A program made the position numbers and the translations under genes. 64,000 bases of DNA from Monosporascus cannonballus (taxonomy: Eukaryota > Ascomycota > Sordariomycetes > Xylariales), in the NCBI GenBank assembly GCA_004154925.1, contig QJNS01000004.1:372001-436000 (forward strand), read 5' to 3'. Below the pieces are notes generated by a model. That model was not told where the DNA came from and did no database searches. It saw only the letters and a list, made by a program, of their open reading frames with translations. Numbering within the stretch: position 1 is the first letter of the stretch; every line of letters starts with the position of its first letter. Shown piece after piece: positions 11,693-25,435 of this stretch.

Positions 11693-13300
11693 TAAGGTTT
11701 TTGGTGGATTTGTAGATAGTTTCAAAGTCCGGGTGCTTTTTTTATTTAATTAGGTACAGGGTAAGTCCGTTTTATTTCCGTATGTCGAGGATTTTTTCCA
11801 CTTTATATACCTGTTCGTCTTTTACTTTTATATCGTTTTATACCGTATGTATTTTAATTGTATCTCTTCTTAATTCGAATTAAAAAATATAAAAAATCGG
11901 ATACAGTTTGATTGTTGGTAAAGGTTGTAATTAGTAATTATTTTCTGAGATTTTCTTCGTAATTTTATATGGACCGATATATTTAACATCGAATTTTCTA
12001 TTAGGTTTTTTTATTTACATACTTTTTATAATAAGGAAAATTATTTTCCCTTTTTCGAAAATTAATCCTTTTAACCTTTTCTAATTACAATACTTATTTA
12101 ATTCCATCCAAATTCCAATTCTTTTTTTATTTTTTAATATAATTATCGTAATTATTTTAACGTAAAATTTATTTTGAAATTAATTAAATCGTTATTGCGT
12201 ATTTTTCGTGAATATTTAAAATAAAATTAAAGTTTGCGTTTATAAATATTATTTTAATATTTTCGTAGAAAATAATACTATAAGTAAATTTTACGATTAT
12301 TAATTTTTAATAATTTTAATTGTGATTAATATAATATCGTAAATAAGGTTTTAATATTTGGTTTATGTATTTTACATATTTATCCGTTTATTGTTAAAAT
12401 ATGGTAAATAATTTAGAAGTTAAATTTATTTATGTTATTAAGCCTTATTAAAATTTTCACATCAATATTAATCTTTTATTTAAAATAACTTTTATTAATA
12501 ATTGATATATATTAAAAATATATTTAAAATATGTATATTATTTGTTCGGTATTTGAATTTTTGTAATATAGAAAAAGATCAGAAATCTTTGTAAACCGAT
12601 CGACAATTAGGAAAATACTATCGTAATATAATCCCGCAATTAGATTTTGAATATAACAAATTTTGGAATAAAATTAAATATAATAAGATTTCAGAATTAC
12701 TTTATAATTAATAATAATCTTAATTTTTTATATAGCTTATATCGTCGAATCTTTATTTTAATGCAAATATTCCATTACCGTATAACCTTTTATATTGTTA
12801 ATTTTATTTTTTAAACAAATATATACGTTAAATACATTTTAAGGTTTTATAAATCCATAAATATTTGTATAACTGATATTTAGGTATTTTTCTTATTAAA
12901 TCGTTGTGTTATTCCTTTAAGATTTATATTTTATTTATTTTTTAGTTTTTTGGAAAACCGTTATTATATGGCTAAATCCTTGAGTATATTCCGAGAGGTA
13001 TTACCCGGATAATCATAATTTATCGCAAACGTAAATATCTTTTTATAATAATATCGAAATTTATGTAATTAATTTTCATTAATTTCTCTTTAAGGTTTAA
13101 TTATATATTTAAGATATTTGCTTTATAGTTTTTTAAAAGGTTTTTTATAAATAATAATAGAATTAAAATTCATGGATTTTTTTACGTAACGAAATTATCT
13201 TCCTAGAAATTTTCGAATCGTAATAAATTGAGTAAAACTTTAATAATCTATATAAATCTTAATCTGGTATAAGTTTCCTTTTAAAAAATATTTATATATT
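11682..13300 (-). pseudogene. pol: integrase and chromodomain of copy B
   Basis: On minus, the chromodomain lies at about 11690-11830, just before the pol stop at 11682-11684. It corresponds column by column with the clearer chromodomain of K (56900-57014). Upstream is the integrase core, recognisable by alignment with K (55580-56750). Heavy RIP leaves no long open frame. Confidence 0.8.
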
Positions 13301-13319
13301 CGGAATGCCATAATAATAA

Positions 13320-14450
13320 TGATAAATTCCTTAATTAAAATACCGTAATTAAGTTCGGCTTTTTTTAATTTGTAAAAAAAGAATATAATAACCTATACTT
13401 TCCCTTAATTATTTCGTTAATTAATGATTACGTTTAACGCATAATCTAAAATATAGGTTTTTAATTTAACGGGGCGGTTTAGATTATGTATAATTAATAT
13501 TAATTTGTTAATAATCGTATTTTTAATATCTTAAAATATGTTTTTCATATTTAACGTTTATTTGATATTTTTTTTCATAAGGTTTATTAGGGATATAATT
13601 ATGTTGATAAAGTTTCGAATAAACTGTTTTAATAATTAGCGAATTTAAGAAATGCCTGTGTTATTTTAATTATTATTAATACTTGCTAGTTTATAACGGC
13701 AGCGAATTTTTAAAATATATTTTAATATATCGGGAAATAATAATATATCTTAAATAGTTTATTTTCTATTTATGGAATTAATTTGTTTTGCGTTAATAAA
13801 TAACCTTACGTTTTATGAAGGTTAAAAATCTTTATATATATATTATATATATATATTTTTCGTTTTTAAAAAACCAGAATATTATTAAAATAATATATAA
13901 CAAAAATATTAAAATATTTTCGTTATATATATTTTACTATCCGTTAAAAGCTTATTAATACGTTCGTAAATCCTATTAACGTAAATAAATATTTAAATAA
14001 TCCGTATTTCGTTTTAAAAATTATTTTGTATTAATATTTATTTTCAATTTTAATAAGTTTATATTGATTTCTAAAATGGAATATTACAAATTATTTAATT
14101 TTATAAAAGTAATGTTTTATTTCCGTAATTAATGATAATAATAATAAACCTTTAATAATAATATCGTTTAATTAGCGATAATTAATTATAAATCGAAATT
14201 ATTTATTTTTTTTAAAAACCGAAAAATATAAGGTATTTTGATAGTAAATTCGCAAGTTAAATTTATTTTTTATAACCGATTTCCTTAGTATTTTTGAAAT
14301 ATGCGTAATTTATGTCCGTTAAAATTATAAATAAAGTAGAATTTCCTTAAGTATTCTTTTTTAAGAATTATTTTATAATCTTATTCGCTATATTTTTGTA
14401 ATTTTGTATTAAGGACTTTTTTAAAAATCTCTTTATATCCATAATAATAT
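13320..14450 (-). pseudogene. pol: RNase H and reverse transcriptase of copy B
   Basis: RNase H is marked near 13320-13480 by the reverse complement of the T-E-L-N-Y-G-I block. The RT active site is near 13870-13900 and reads YYFNNILVF on minus: both catalytic aspartates are Asn. RT begins near 14400. The frame is full of RIP stops. Confidence 0.85.
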
Positions 14451-14739
14451 AATAATATATTAATTAAAATATTTAACTTTTAAGGTTATTATTTTTATTT
14501 TAAATCGTTATTTAATTATTTCAATTTCGTTTTAATAATGATAATAATACTTTATATTTTTTAATTTTTAATTTATTTATATTTTATCTTTTTAGGTAAT
14601 AAGGTTTTTATAATATTCTTAGGCTTATATTTATTATTATTATTTATCGAATATTAGGTTTTAAGTTTTTCTTTATTAATTAAAAAAGTATGGGACGAAT
14701 TTTACCTACTTAGTCCCGTAATTAATTAAAATTTCGTAT

Positions 14740-16730
14740 TGGCGTATCTCTGGTTATCTTAAAATTATATCATAATTTCGGAATGAAATAATATCGAAAT
14801 TAATTATTTGATGTTTCTTTTAAATAAAAGATTTAAAATAATTAATTACGCGTATAATTTTTCCGTTATCGCAAATAAATTATTAATTTGCGATATTTGA
14901 CGTGATGTAACATTTTAATTTATATTTTTATAATAATTTAAACTTCTTAATTATATCCGTTTTAAGATAACTTTTGTTTAAAGTTTTTTAATTTATTATT
15001 ATAGTATATTTATATGTTCCGATTTATATTTCTAAAATAATAAAGTTATTAACTACTTTTATTACTACGTTTAAAACTATTTTTCTATTTAATAATTATA
15101 TTATTAATACTAATAAAACATTTTTTTACGGGTATTACCTTTTTTACCGATTAATCTTCTGTTTTTATTAATTATTACACATTTTTTAAATTCTTAATTC
15201 AAAATTATTAATATTATTTTTTATTATTTTTGTTAATTGCTGTACAATTTAAAAATTCGAATTTTTAATAATATATACGGGTAATTCGTTCGTAAATATA
15301 TTACTTCTATTTTTTGTAATCAAGATATTTTCGTCGTCGACAATATATTGAATATATTTTGCTATATCAGTTATGTCTTTTAGAACAAATTATTTTTATT
15401 TCATTTTAGTATTTCCGTAATTAATCTTATAATATTTCTTGTTATATTCGCAATATTTATTAAATTAAGATTTTAATTTTTCGTATTTTTCGTCGGATTT
15501 TTTATTATAATAATTCCTTTTAGGCCTTGCGCCATAAGGGACTCAATATGTATATATGCCGGATTGTGTTAAAAAGTCTTTTTGTATTTTTTGGATTTTT
15601 TGTAAATTATTTTTCGGATATTAATTTTTAATTATTTTAATAAGGCTTTTTAAATATTTTATAATGCGATATTTTATATCCTATTTTTTTAATTATAATA
15701 TTTAATCTGGTTTTAATTTTGTTTATAAATAACTTTTAATTTTATAAATTTGAATTCCGTACCGTAAATAGTGTTATTATATTAAAAAGCGTTAATATTA
15801 ATTATATATTAGGATTTATTATTATTTTTTTGGGATTTTAAATATGTTATACGTATTATAAATCGTTAATAATAATTATTAGAATAACAAAATTCGATAA
15901 ATAATTAGGCCGATTAAACTTAAAAAATTCTTTTTATATTTTTTCAACCGTCGAAAAACTTAATCACTAATACTTTTTATTCTTAATTTAATTTAATTTT
16001 TAATTAAATTAATATATTACTATTATTTAATTTTAATTCTTTTTATTATAACTTTTAGATTTATATTTCGGCTTTTATATTTTCTTTTATTAATATAAAT
16101 ATTTTCGGTAGTATTTATTTAAATTTTTGATAATTAGTAGAAATTTATATTATTTTCAGGTTTCGTTTTTGGATTAATAAAATAATATATTTTCATATAA
16201 AAGGCTTAAGCCAAATAACTATATTTCTCGGATATTATCTAATTACGAATTTAAATTATATAATAAATATAATAAAATAAATAGAAAAATACACGAAATA
16301 TATTCGGCATTGTATTAAAAATAATTATAACTTAATTAAGGCTTTTAGAAAGATTTTAGCTTAAAATATTTAAAAACTGTTTTTTAATTTTTTCGTAAAA
16401 TTCAGCCGGATAACTTGGTTTGCTTAAAAATGCTTTCCAATTTCGAAAGTTTTTCTTTTTCCCCTAGGTTTATTATATGCGTTTTAAAAAAATATGATAA
16501 AAGTATTATTAGTATTTTCGAACTAAAAAATATCTTTATTTATAGCGTTTAATTGTCCAAAAATATTTCCGCCAAAAAAGTAAAGTTTTTTTTTCTTTTT
16601 CGGACTTTATTTTAATATCCGGGTAATTAAGGATTTGGAAAGTAAGTTATTTAGGGTACTTATTAATAAATATAACGTTAATCGATATAATTCAAAATTT
16701 AATAATGTTATTGAATAAAAATTTGTAATA
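14740..16730 (-). pseudogene. gag: protease and gag of copy B
   Basis: Identified by position and by alignment with H (38560-40930), which is the same family and strand. Protease is near 14740-15060 and gag to its right. The sequence is so RIP-depleted in C and G that only scattered words can be matched. Confidence 0.65.
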
Positions 16731-17047
16731 TATAACGGATTAAACATTTAATTAATTTTTAAACCTTAATTATACTGGTAAACATTAACAGGAATATCGT
16801 AAAAATCTAAATAATAAATATAATAATCGAATTACGTTTCGTAATTTTAAAAATATTTTAAGTAAAGATATTATATTATAAAATATAATCATATAAATTA
16901 TAAATTAAATAAACATATACATTTTAATCCAGTTTATTAATTTATATTTAATAAAGTCATAATTCGTTACGTAATTTGCTTTACCGTTTATTTGTAAATA
17001 AGCTATAATAAACCGCTTTAAAAACCGTAACCCTTTAGGTTATAACA
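16731..17047 (-). repeat. 5' LTR of copy B
   Basis: This is 317 bp, starting TATAACGG and ending GGTTATAACA. It is heavily converted compared with the 3' LTR: most CpA and TpG sites are now TpA. AAATA follows as the target duplication. Confidence 0.88.
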
Positions 17048-17673
17048 AAATATTTTTTTTTAAACAAAATTAATAATATAAAAAGTAGTATAATAATACG
17101 ATATTTATACCAAAATAGAGATTCGACAATATAAGCTATATAAAAAGTTAAAGCTATTATTAATTATATATTAATTATAATATTCTTTTATATTCAATTT
17201 TATTAATAAACTCCATATATTAAAAAACCCCGTTGCAAAAATTTATTACGATAATACTTTTGTAATTATCAATCGATTTATAAAACATTTTTATTTTATA
17301 TCATATTATTAAGATATAAACGCCGAATAAATAACATATATTTAATATATACATATTATTATTAAAATTTATTTCGAATAAAAAATTAAGATTTGCGTTT
17401 AAATTTTGGAAAAGTGTAAAAACAAACATCGGCTGAAATTATAAATTATTTGAAGTTATTAAATTAAAAAAAGATAAATAAATAAAAAGAATAAACCAAA
17501 TTGCAAAAACTTACTTCTGGTGTTATATTAATTATGAAAAGATTATTTAAATTAAAATATTACTAATAATTTAATTAATTTATAATGTTAATTATTACGA
17601 AAATATTAAAACAATATTTACGAACGTTAATTTTGGTTTTATTCCAAAACTTTATAAAAAAATACTTAATAAT
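17048..17673 (+). pseudogene. pol: integrase core of copy D, middle segment
   Basis: This resumes D after B. A frame reads NPVAKIYYDNTFVIINRFIK near 17233-17290, then SYY and DINAE. This is the integrase core strand that leads to the first catalytic Asp region in these elements. Copy K has the same segment near 55990-56150. It is interrupted by E at 17674. Confidence 0.82.
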
Positions 17674-18002
17674 TATTATTATTTAATAAACCATGGTTTT
17701 CAAAAACGGTCTGTTGTAACTTAATTACAAATATGCAGTAAAATAAATTACATCATAAATTATTAACGTGCGAATAATAATCGAGCATATAAAATAAAAA
17801 TATATAGATTTATTATTTTTATCATTCAAATAATTTTTATTTATAATACTTATTAGGATTAATTTTTTATATTACGCCTTTTACATTTTTAATATTAAAA
17901 ACGTAATTAAAATATGTATTATTATAATATTTTACGATAGTTTTACTGATAGAAACCCGGATAATTAAGATTTAATAATTAATTTAACCCTTAGCCGTTA
18001 TA
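17674..18002 (+). repeat. 5' LTR of copy E
   Basis: This is 329 bp. It starts TATTATTATTTAATAAACC where the 3' LTR has TGTTACGGCCTAATAAATT, an almost purely C-to-T and G-to-A pattern. It ends AGCCGTTATA, the same as the 3' LTR. Confidence 0.88.
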
Positions 18003-21000
18003 TTTTATAAACTTTTATTTAATAAGACCGTTAAACTTTAAGTAATATCGATTAACGTTATATCAATTAAGAAATAACTCAAATAACCCATTTACTAAAT
18101 CCTTAATTACCCAAATATTGGCATAAAATCTGAAAAGGAAAAAAAAATCTTATTTTTTTCGCAAAAACGTTCTTCGACGACTGGATATTATAAACGAACG
18201 TATTTTTTAACTTAAAAAATAATAATAATCTTATGGCGTTTTCTTAAGCCGGTTATAAGAAATCTAAGGAAAAAAAAGTTCCCATAATTAAAATTTTTTT
18301 CAAATAAATTACATTATTTAATTTAATTTTATTAAAAACCTAAAAAAAATATTTAAACCTTTTATGCTAAAATTCTTTAACGGAGTTTTGATTAAATTAG
18401 AATTATTTTAAATTTAATACCGAATATATTTCGGCTTTCTTTTATTCGACTACAAATATTTATTATACGAATTAAATTCCCAATAAATTAACTTACCAAA
18501 AACGCAATTATTTAAATTGGAATTTATTATAAAGAAATTTTTTTACTTTATTATTCGAAAATCGAATATTAAAAATAATAAGAATTTATAATAATTACAA
18601 ATATTTAAAACAAATATAAACAAATATTTTCAAAATAATAAACGAAAAAAGAGCCGAAGTTTAAATTTAAAAACTACGACAAAAAAATTAATATTTAGTT
18701 ACGGCAATACCTTAATTTAATTAATAAAGAGGTTTATTTACAAATATAAAGTATTAAAAACTAAATTATTTTACGACCTAAAAAAATATAAAAAGAATTT
18801 ATTAAATTCGATCCGCCTAATTATTCATTAGATTATATCGTTATAATAATTAAAATTAAGAATTAATAATACATAAAACGTATTAAAAATATTAAGAGAA
18901 AAATAATAATATATTTTAATATATAATTAATACTAATATTATTTCCATATAATAATATTTATTATAACATAAATATAATATTTATAAAATTAAAGGATAT
19001 TCATTAAAATATTAAAATCAAATCAAATATTATAATTATAACGAAATAAAAAAAATAATATAATATAAAATACATAAGAAAACCCGATTAAAATACTCAA
19101 AAACTTATATATGAAAATTAATACTAAAAAAATTAAAAAAACGACAATAAAGTAATTAATATAATTTAATATAAATATATACCAGGTCCCTTTATATTAA
19201 AATATGTAATAGAAAATACGAAAATGGAAAAAATTAATTTAATAAATATCGCAAATGTAATAAAAAATAGTTTGGAGATAATTATATAAATATTAGAATT
19301 AAATAAAAACGTTTATCTCGGAACGTTAAATTAATACGGCACAATATATGCCGTATATTATTAATAACGAAAATATCCTAATTACAAAGAAAAGAAAAAA
19401 ATATATTTATGGACGGATTATTTATATATATTATAAAAAATTCGATTTTTCAAAGCGTAACGGAATTAGTACAAAAAATAAGTAATAATATTAATAATTT
19501 CGATCCAAAACTTTCAGAAATATTTAATAATTAGCCGAAACAGAAATTTGGGTTAAAGAAAAATAATACCTATAAAAAAACCCTATATATTCTTATTAAT
19601 AATATAATTATTAAAAGAAAAAAAATAAATTTAACATATATTAACAAAATATTACTAAACAATATATTTTGAATTTTTATTTTTAATTAATATTTATTTT
19701 AAACGTTTACGATGGGAAAAGATTTAAAATTAAAACGTTAATTTATAAAAAAACTTATAAATTTTAATTAAAAGACCGCATAATACAATATAATTGCAAA
19801 TATAAAAAGAATTATAATAAAATTAAAAATAATTAATATAATTGAAAAGATAATATGCCGGCAATAATAATAAATATAATAATTTATTACGTTAAACCAA
19901 AATAACGCAAAGGGAATTTAACAAATTCGAATAAAAATTAATTGAAACATATTACTTAAAAAAGACCGGAAAATAACACAATTTAAAAAAATGAAAGAAA
20001 AGCCTTTTACAAAAAATATTAAACGTAAGAATAAAAGCTGTTAATAATCTTATTATTTTAAATATATAAAATAAAACATATTAATACATTTTAATAATAA
20101 ATTATAAATTTTAGGCGGCAATTATACTATCTTAAATATAATCAATAAATTTACTTTATTAAGAAAATATAAATTAAAGCCTTATATAACGACAAGTATC
20201 GAGAATTAAGAATTTAATTACGATAATCGAAAATTTAAACGTAAAATTAATTATTTCGAAATTTTAATTTAAGGAAAATATCGAACAAAGAATTTAAATA
20301 TTATTTTATTAAGGAATTGTATTATAATCTTAACATTATCATAACTATGTTAATACGGAGTTTTAATTAACGGAAAAAAAAGTTAAGTAAAATTTATATT
20401 ATTTTTATTAATAAACCAAAAAAAGAAAAATTAAAATTTTAATATTTTATCGTTAATAATAATTATTATAAGCATAAAAATACGACAAAAAGCTTAATAT
20501 TTAAAAGGGTAAAATTTAAAAAAAGGTATTAAAAATGTAACGTATCGTTATTATTATTAAAACGAAAATAAAATATTTAAATCACGATTGAAAATTATAA
20601 CTTTAAAAATTAAAAAATTTAATTAATATATTACTATAATTTTATAATTATATGTAATATTATAAAAATACTTAATACGAAATTATTAAAATATAGCAAA
20701 TAAAATTATAAAATAATTTTTAAAAAAAGTCTTAATAAATTTTTATGTTGTTTAAAATCTTAACGGAAATAAATTACGTACTTTTAAAAATACATGGAAA
20801 ATCGGTTATAAAAAATATATTTAATTTTCGGAATTGTTAAAAAATACCTTATGTTTTTCGTATTTAAAACAATGGAAAATAATAATTAATAATTAATTAT
20901 CGATAATTAAATAATATTATTATTAAAATTCGGAGGTATTTATTTTTGATTACGGAAATAAAAACCGATTTTACGGTAATAAATAATTTATAATCTTCGA

Positions 21001-23307
21001 TTTTTACAATAAATATAATTTTATTAAAATTAAAAAAGGATACGAATAAAAAATAACTTCAAAAAATAATACCGATTATTTATATACTTAATTATATTAA
21101 TAATATTTAAGAACGTATTAATAATATTTTAATAAATAATAAATTATTTATTACGAAAATATTTCGTTATTTTATTTTATATTATTTTAATAATACTTTT
21201 ACATTTTTAAAAACTGAAAACTTATTATTAAAATATATTGATAAAATCCTTTAATATTTATAAAATTAAAACGTACTTATTAATATAAAACAATCAATTT
21301 TAAAAATAAAAAATAAAATATTTAAAATATATTATGATTTTAAGATATATTAGAATAAATTTTAAAAAACTATTATATTTATGAATTAATAAGTATTACT
21401 AATTATTAAGAAAATATAAGTATTACTTAAATTCGTCAATTATTACAAAAACTTTACTCGAAATTTTAATAAAATAGTTATACCCTTAATAAATTTTACG
21501 AAAAACAAAATTTAAATAAATATTAAATATGAAAAGGTATTTTAAAATATTAAGGATATAATTATTAACGTATTAATATTAATTATATAAGATTTAAATT
21601 ATTTCGTAAAATTAAAACTCCATATTTTATATTACGTATTCAATATAATAATTAAATAATAAAATAATTAAAATAAATTACACCTCAATTTATTTTTTAT
21701 ATAAATTAAAAAAAGCTGAATTTAATTACGGTATTCTAAATTAAAATTTATGGCTCTTATTGTGGCATTTCGAAAATTTAGGTATTTTTAAAAAGGAAAT
21801 TTCTATTAAATTCAGGTTTATACGGATTATTAAAATTTTTCCCGAGTTATTATAATTAAAGAACTTATAAAACGATAATTTCGTTATACGAAAAATTAAC
21901 GAACCTCGATTTCGTTATTATTTAGAGGAAAAACATAAAAAATGACAAAATAAATACTTAAAGTAAATAACCAAATTTCTAAAACAAAATTAATTGAAAT
22001 TAATTATATAATTTTAGATATTATTATAAAAGAATATTTACGCTTATAACAATTTACGATAATTCGGATAATATCTTTCGATATATACCAGAAAATTTAG
22101 CAATATAATAAATATTTTTCAAAAACCTAAAAGATAAATAAAATATAAATTTTAAAAATATGCAAAACAGTTATAATGTGAAAAATATACAAATATTAGT
22201 AATACGGATATCTAAGGATATATAATATCTTAACACGGCTTTAATTTATACATTTCTTTAAATAAAATTAATGATATAAATAATTATACGGTAACACGAC
22301 ATTTGTTTTAAAATAAAAGTTTGATAATATAATCCATACGGAAAATTATAATTAATATTAATCGTAAAATAATTATTATATTTAATTAGATTTAATTTTA
22401 TTATTATAATTTATATTTTAAAGAATTTAATTATAAAAATATATTATAATAACATTTGTATAGTAATTAACCGGTTTACGGCATTCTTTTACTTTTTATT
22501 ATATTGTAACGATATAAACGCCGAACATATAATATATATTTTTTTCAAATATATTTTTTCCATATTTAAATTCAGAAGAAAAAACATTTTAAATAAAGAA
22601 CTGATATTTAAATCAAAATTTTAAAAAGACTTAATAAGAATTTAACTAAAATTATAAATTATTTAATATATTAAACCTTAATTAAATTAAAAAATATAAC
22701 GAATAAATTATATTTCAAAAACTAATTTACGATATTATATTATTTACTAATTAAATAATTGGGTTACAAAATTAAAAATTACATAATTAATTTATAATAT
22801 TAATTATTATAAACATATTAAAACGATATTAACAAATATAAATTTCGTTTTTATGGTAAATTTTTATTAAAAGGTACGTAATGACGGTTTAATTAATATT
22901 CAAATAATTTTGACATTAAATTAATTAATTTTTGAAATGGGGAAAATTATTTTCTTCGTTATCACAAATATTTAAATAAAATAATCTAATAAAAAATTCG
23001 ATTTTAAATTTATCGATTTATATATAATTATTTAAGATGTTTTAAAAATCAATTATTAATTCGATTCTTTATTAAACGTAAATTTTCTTTTATTTTTTAC
23101 GATTATTTATTTGAATTAATAACAGATATAATTAAAGTATATACGGTATAAAACTATCTGGAAATAAAAAATGAATAAGTATATAAAATGGAAACAATTT
23201 TTAATATATAAAAACAAAATTAATTTATTTAGTATTTATTTAAATGAAAAAAATACGCGCATTCTAAAAATACCTGGAAATCAATTAAAAACTTTATAGG
23301 CGCTTAA
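18003..23307 (+). pseudogene. gag-pol of copy E
   Basis: The order and approximate places are gag 18003-20060, protease 20070-20400, RT 20730-21330, RNase H 21600-21920, integrase 21990-23060 and chromodomain 23180-23307. These places were assigned by alignment with D, I and K. The gag N-terminus keeps RRLDIINERIF near 18174, matching D. RNase H shows the N-Y-G-I block near 21722. The RT active site near 21170-21200 has lost its Asp codons. The pol stop is at 23305-23307. It is the most RIP-degraded long copy. Confidence 0.82.
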
Positions 23308-23930
23308 TACCTATTAAAAGATTTTTATTAATACAAGCAAAACCACCCAAAATAATAATATTTGAATTTATAAAATTTAAGGAAGAAAAACTTTGATTTA
23401 CCGCGTTCCAATCAATAACGTTTATCTTATTTAAATTTTATACCTCTATTATAAATTTGATTTTGATTGTGTAAGGTCGTTAAATTTGTCCAAACATTAA
23501 AGAGTATAATTATTAAGTTTCGTACTTTGGGATTAATGGTATTAACGTTAATAACGTATACGAAAAAAACGCGTAAAGGTTTCAGATAAACACTTTTTGG
23601 GCTTTAAATTTTTTTTTAATTTTTTCGACTTTGCGATATAACGGCTAATTATGGAAATAAGGATTTCTATTCCGTCGTATGAACGACTTCGACAAATTTA
23701 TTTCTTATAACGAAAATCCTCGTTTATTAATTAGTAATTAAGCTACCAATCAGAACAGAAAAAATAAGGTATTACATTATAACCTTTACGTTTAATTAAA
23801 TTAATTAATGTAAGTTATTATTCGGATTTGCGAAAACGACGTTTAGATATACCGGAAAACATATTAAATGGATGTAGAAAGATTACCGAAAAAAAAGAAT
23901 ATCTTGAGGGCGAGATTTATGAAAGGGGAA
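23294..23930 (-). pseudogene. aORF of copy E (antisense to pol), degraded
   Basis: On minus, the C-terminus reads INKNLLIGIKRL and a stop at 23294-23296. This is the same block as in D, B and K. It overlaps the pol stop tail to tail by 14 bp. The rest of the interval to the polypurine tract should hold the N-terminal part, but I could not read a continuous frame. Confidence 0.5.
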
Positions 23931-23935
23931 GATTA

Positions 23936-24300
23936 TGTTACGGCCTAATAAATTACGGTTACCCGAAATGGTCCGTCATAACCCAACCATAAATGCGCTG
24001 TAGGGCAAATTACGTAATATATCACCAATTTACTGGTGGTAAGACAGTGAGCCGGATTATTAACGTACGAATAATAATTCAGAGAAGAAAATGAAAATAT
24101 ATACGCTTATTATTTCCATAATTTAAATAGTTTTAGCTTATAATACTTATTAATATTAACTGTTTATAATACGCCTTTTGTATTTTTGGTATTAAGAAAC
24201 GTAATTAACTTATTTATTGTTACAGAGTTTTACGATATTTCTGCTAACATAAACTCGTACGACTAAGGTTTAATTGTTGGTTAAACCCCTAGCCGTTATA
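23936..24300 (+). repeat. 3' LTR of copy E
   Basis: This is 365 bp, from TGTTACGGCC to CCGTTATA. It is lightly RIP-mutated and serves as a good reference for the whole LTR family. It contains CCATAAATGCGCTGTAGGGC, which is the reverse complement of the block in B's 3' LTR. ATAAC follows as the target duplication. Confidence 0.92.
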
Positions 24301-24818
24301 ATAACGGTTTAGTTAATATCAAGAAAATGCTGACGTTAAAACAGCTTAAACAGTTATATTAGGAAATAACAATAGCATTAAAATTCTTACGTAACCAGAG
24401 AAGCAAATACTATAACTAAAAAAGATTAAAAGGACCAATTTTCGAAACATAGAAAATAATACCATTAATTACAAAAAGTATTTAAACAAAATAACCAGAC
24501 AAAAAACTCGATTTTAAATATATGGGTCAATCCAAAATTGAGAAAGAAATCTCAAAAAACAATTACCAATTAAAATTGTTCCAAAAATTTAAATTACATT
24601 CAATTTTTTAGGTTTCCCTATTCCAATTAATAGTAAATACAATCAAAATACATATAAGATAAGACAATACAAAAATAAAAAACAAATAATCATATAAGGT
24701 GGAAAATATATTGGATATAAGATAACAAAATAAATTTACATAGTACCTAATTAAATGTGAAAAGTATCCGGATTCGAAAAATATCGGGAAATCCGCCAAA
24801 ATGTATATTAGCGCCTAA
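24301..24818 (+). pseudogene. pol: integrase C-terminus and chromodomain of copy D
   Basis: This resumes D's pol after E and aligns with K 56500-57014. The chromodomain at about 24700-24818 shows the Y-L-I-K-W-x-x-Y-P pattern with changed residues, then the end of pol and TAA at 24816-24818. Chromodomains in such integrases steer insertion to heterochromatin; this is family knowledge and fits the nesting seen here. Confidence 0.85.
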
Positions 24819-25435
24819 CGCCTATTAAAGAATTTTTACCGACAATGTTAAACGCCGCAAAATCGAAGGCCTTCCAATTAGTATTCAATTAGTCCATAGG
24901 CTGGATAATGGACCAATCGGAAAAAGCACTGGACGATACGGTCTCCGTGGCCTCGGCCCATTTCTTACGTTTTAACTTATCCAACTTTTCTAAAAACTAA
25001 AAACCACGAGATAATATACGTATTATAAGATCGGCCCATAATTTTTTTATTTTCGATGCTGGCGAACCTTAACTTACGCTTATTGCGCTTCTTTTTTAGC
25101 TTTTTTAAGTTCCGTTTTAACTTTAAGGTAATTGCAAACGAGCTTTTCAAGTTAAATAGTAGAAAAACCGTTAACGTCACAAAGGCCTTAATTCCGTATT
25201 ACACATTTTTCGCATTAGGAAAAATCCAAGGAAAAAGCACGATAAGATGATAAACCTCGAGGAACGCAATCCGAATATATAGGCATATTTACGGCGCAAA
25301 AATAATAAATTTAAGCAAATTATTTCGTTTTTCAGTTTTTCTGTTAACCGGTTTTTTAATATGACCCGACATAATAGCAAAAAAGAACTTATGAAAAAAA
25401 ATCTTCGGAACCAGGATTATGAGAAAGGAAAATCT
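24808..25435 (-). pseudogene. aORF of copy D (antisense to pol, coiled-coil type)
   Basis: This frame runs opposite to pol. The end reads NTNWKAFDFAAFNIVGKNS then LIGVRR and a stop at 24808-24810, with an upstream DWSII block. It overlaps the pol stop (24816-24818) by 11 bp. Further upstream on minus, another phase (24977-25180) is open and very basic: LKRNLKKLKKKRNKRKLRFA. The two pieces are in different phases, so at least one frameshift separates them. Low RIP here contrasts with the pol of the same copy. Function unknown; a nucleic-acid-binding coiled coil is my inference. Confidence 0.6.

Larger units (their letters stand above)
10709..17047 (-). mobile_element. Ty3/gypsy chromovirus copy B, nested in D's integrase
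   Basis: This is a complete element of 6339 bp on the minus strand. Its LTRs are at 10709-11063 (3') and 16731-17047 (5'). The target duplication is AAACA (10704-10708) and AAATA (17048-17052). The domain order on minus is gag, protease, RT, RNase H, integrase, chromodomain. A counter-oriented frame (aORF) lies between the chromodomain and the 3' LTR. The right two thirds are extremely AT-rich, while 10709-11830 is much less altered. Confidence 0.93.
17674..24300 (+). mobile_element. Ty3/gypsy chromovirus copy E, nested in D's integrase
   Basis: This is a complete element of 6627 bp. LTRs are at 17674-18002 and 23936-24300. The target duplication is ATAAT (17669-17673) and ATAAC (24301-24305). 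D rejoins across it in register with K near 56490. A purine tract GAAAGGGGAAG (about 23921-23931) lies just before the 3' LTR. RIP is extreme from 17674 to about 23450 and much weaker from there to 24300. Confidence 0.93.

Noticed and set aside
24977..25250. Two overlapping open frames on opposite strands considered as separate genes
   Set aside because: The minus frame fits the aORF of D. The plus frame is its mirror and has no conserved motif.
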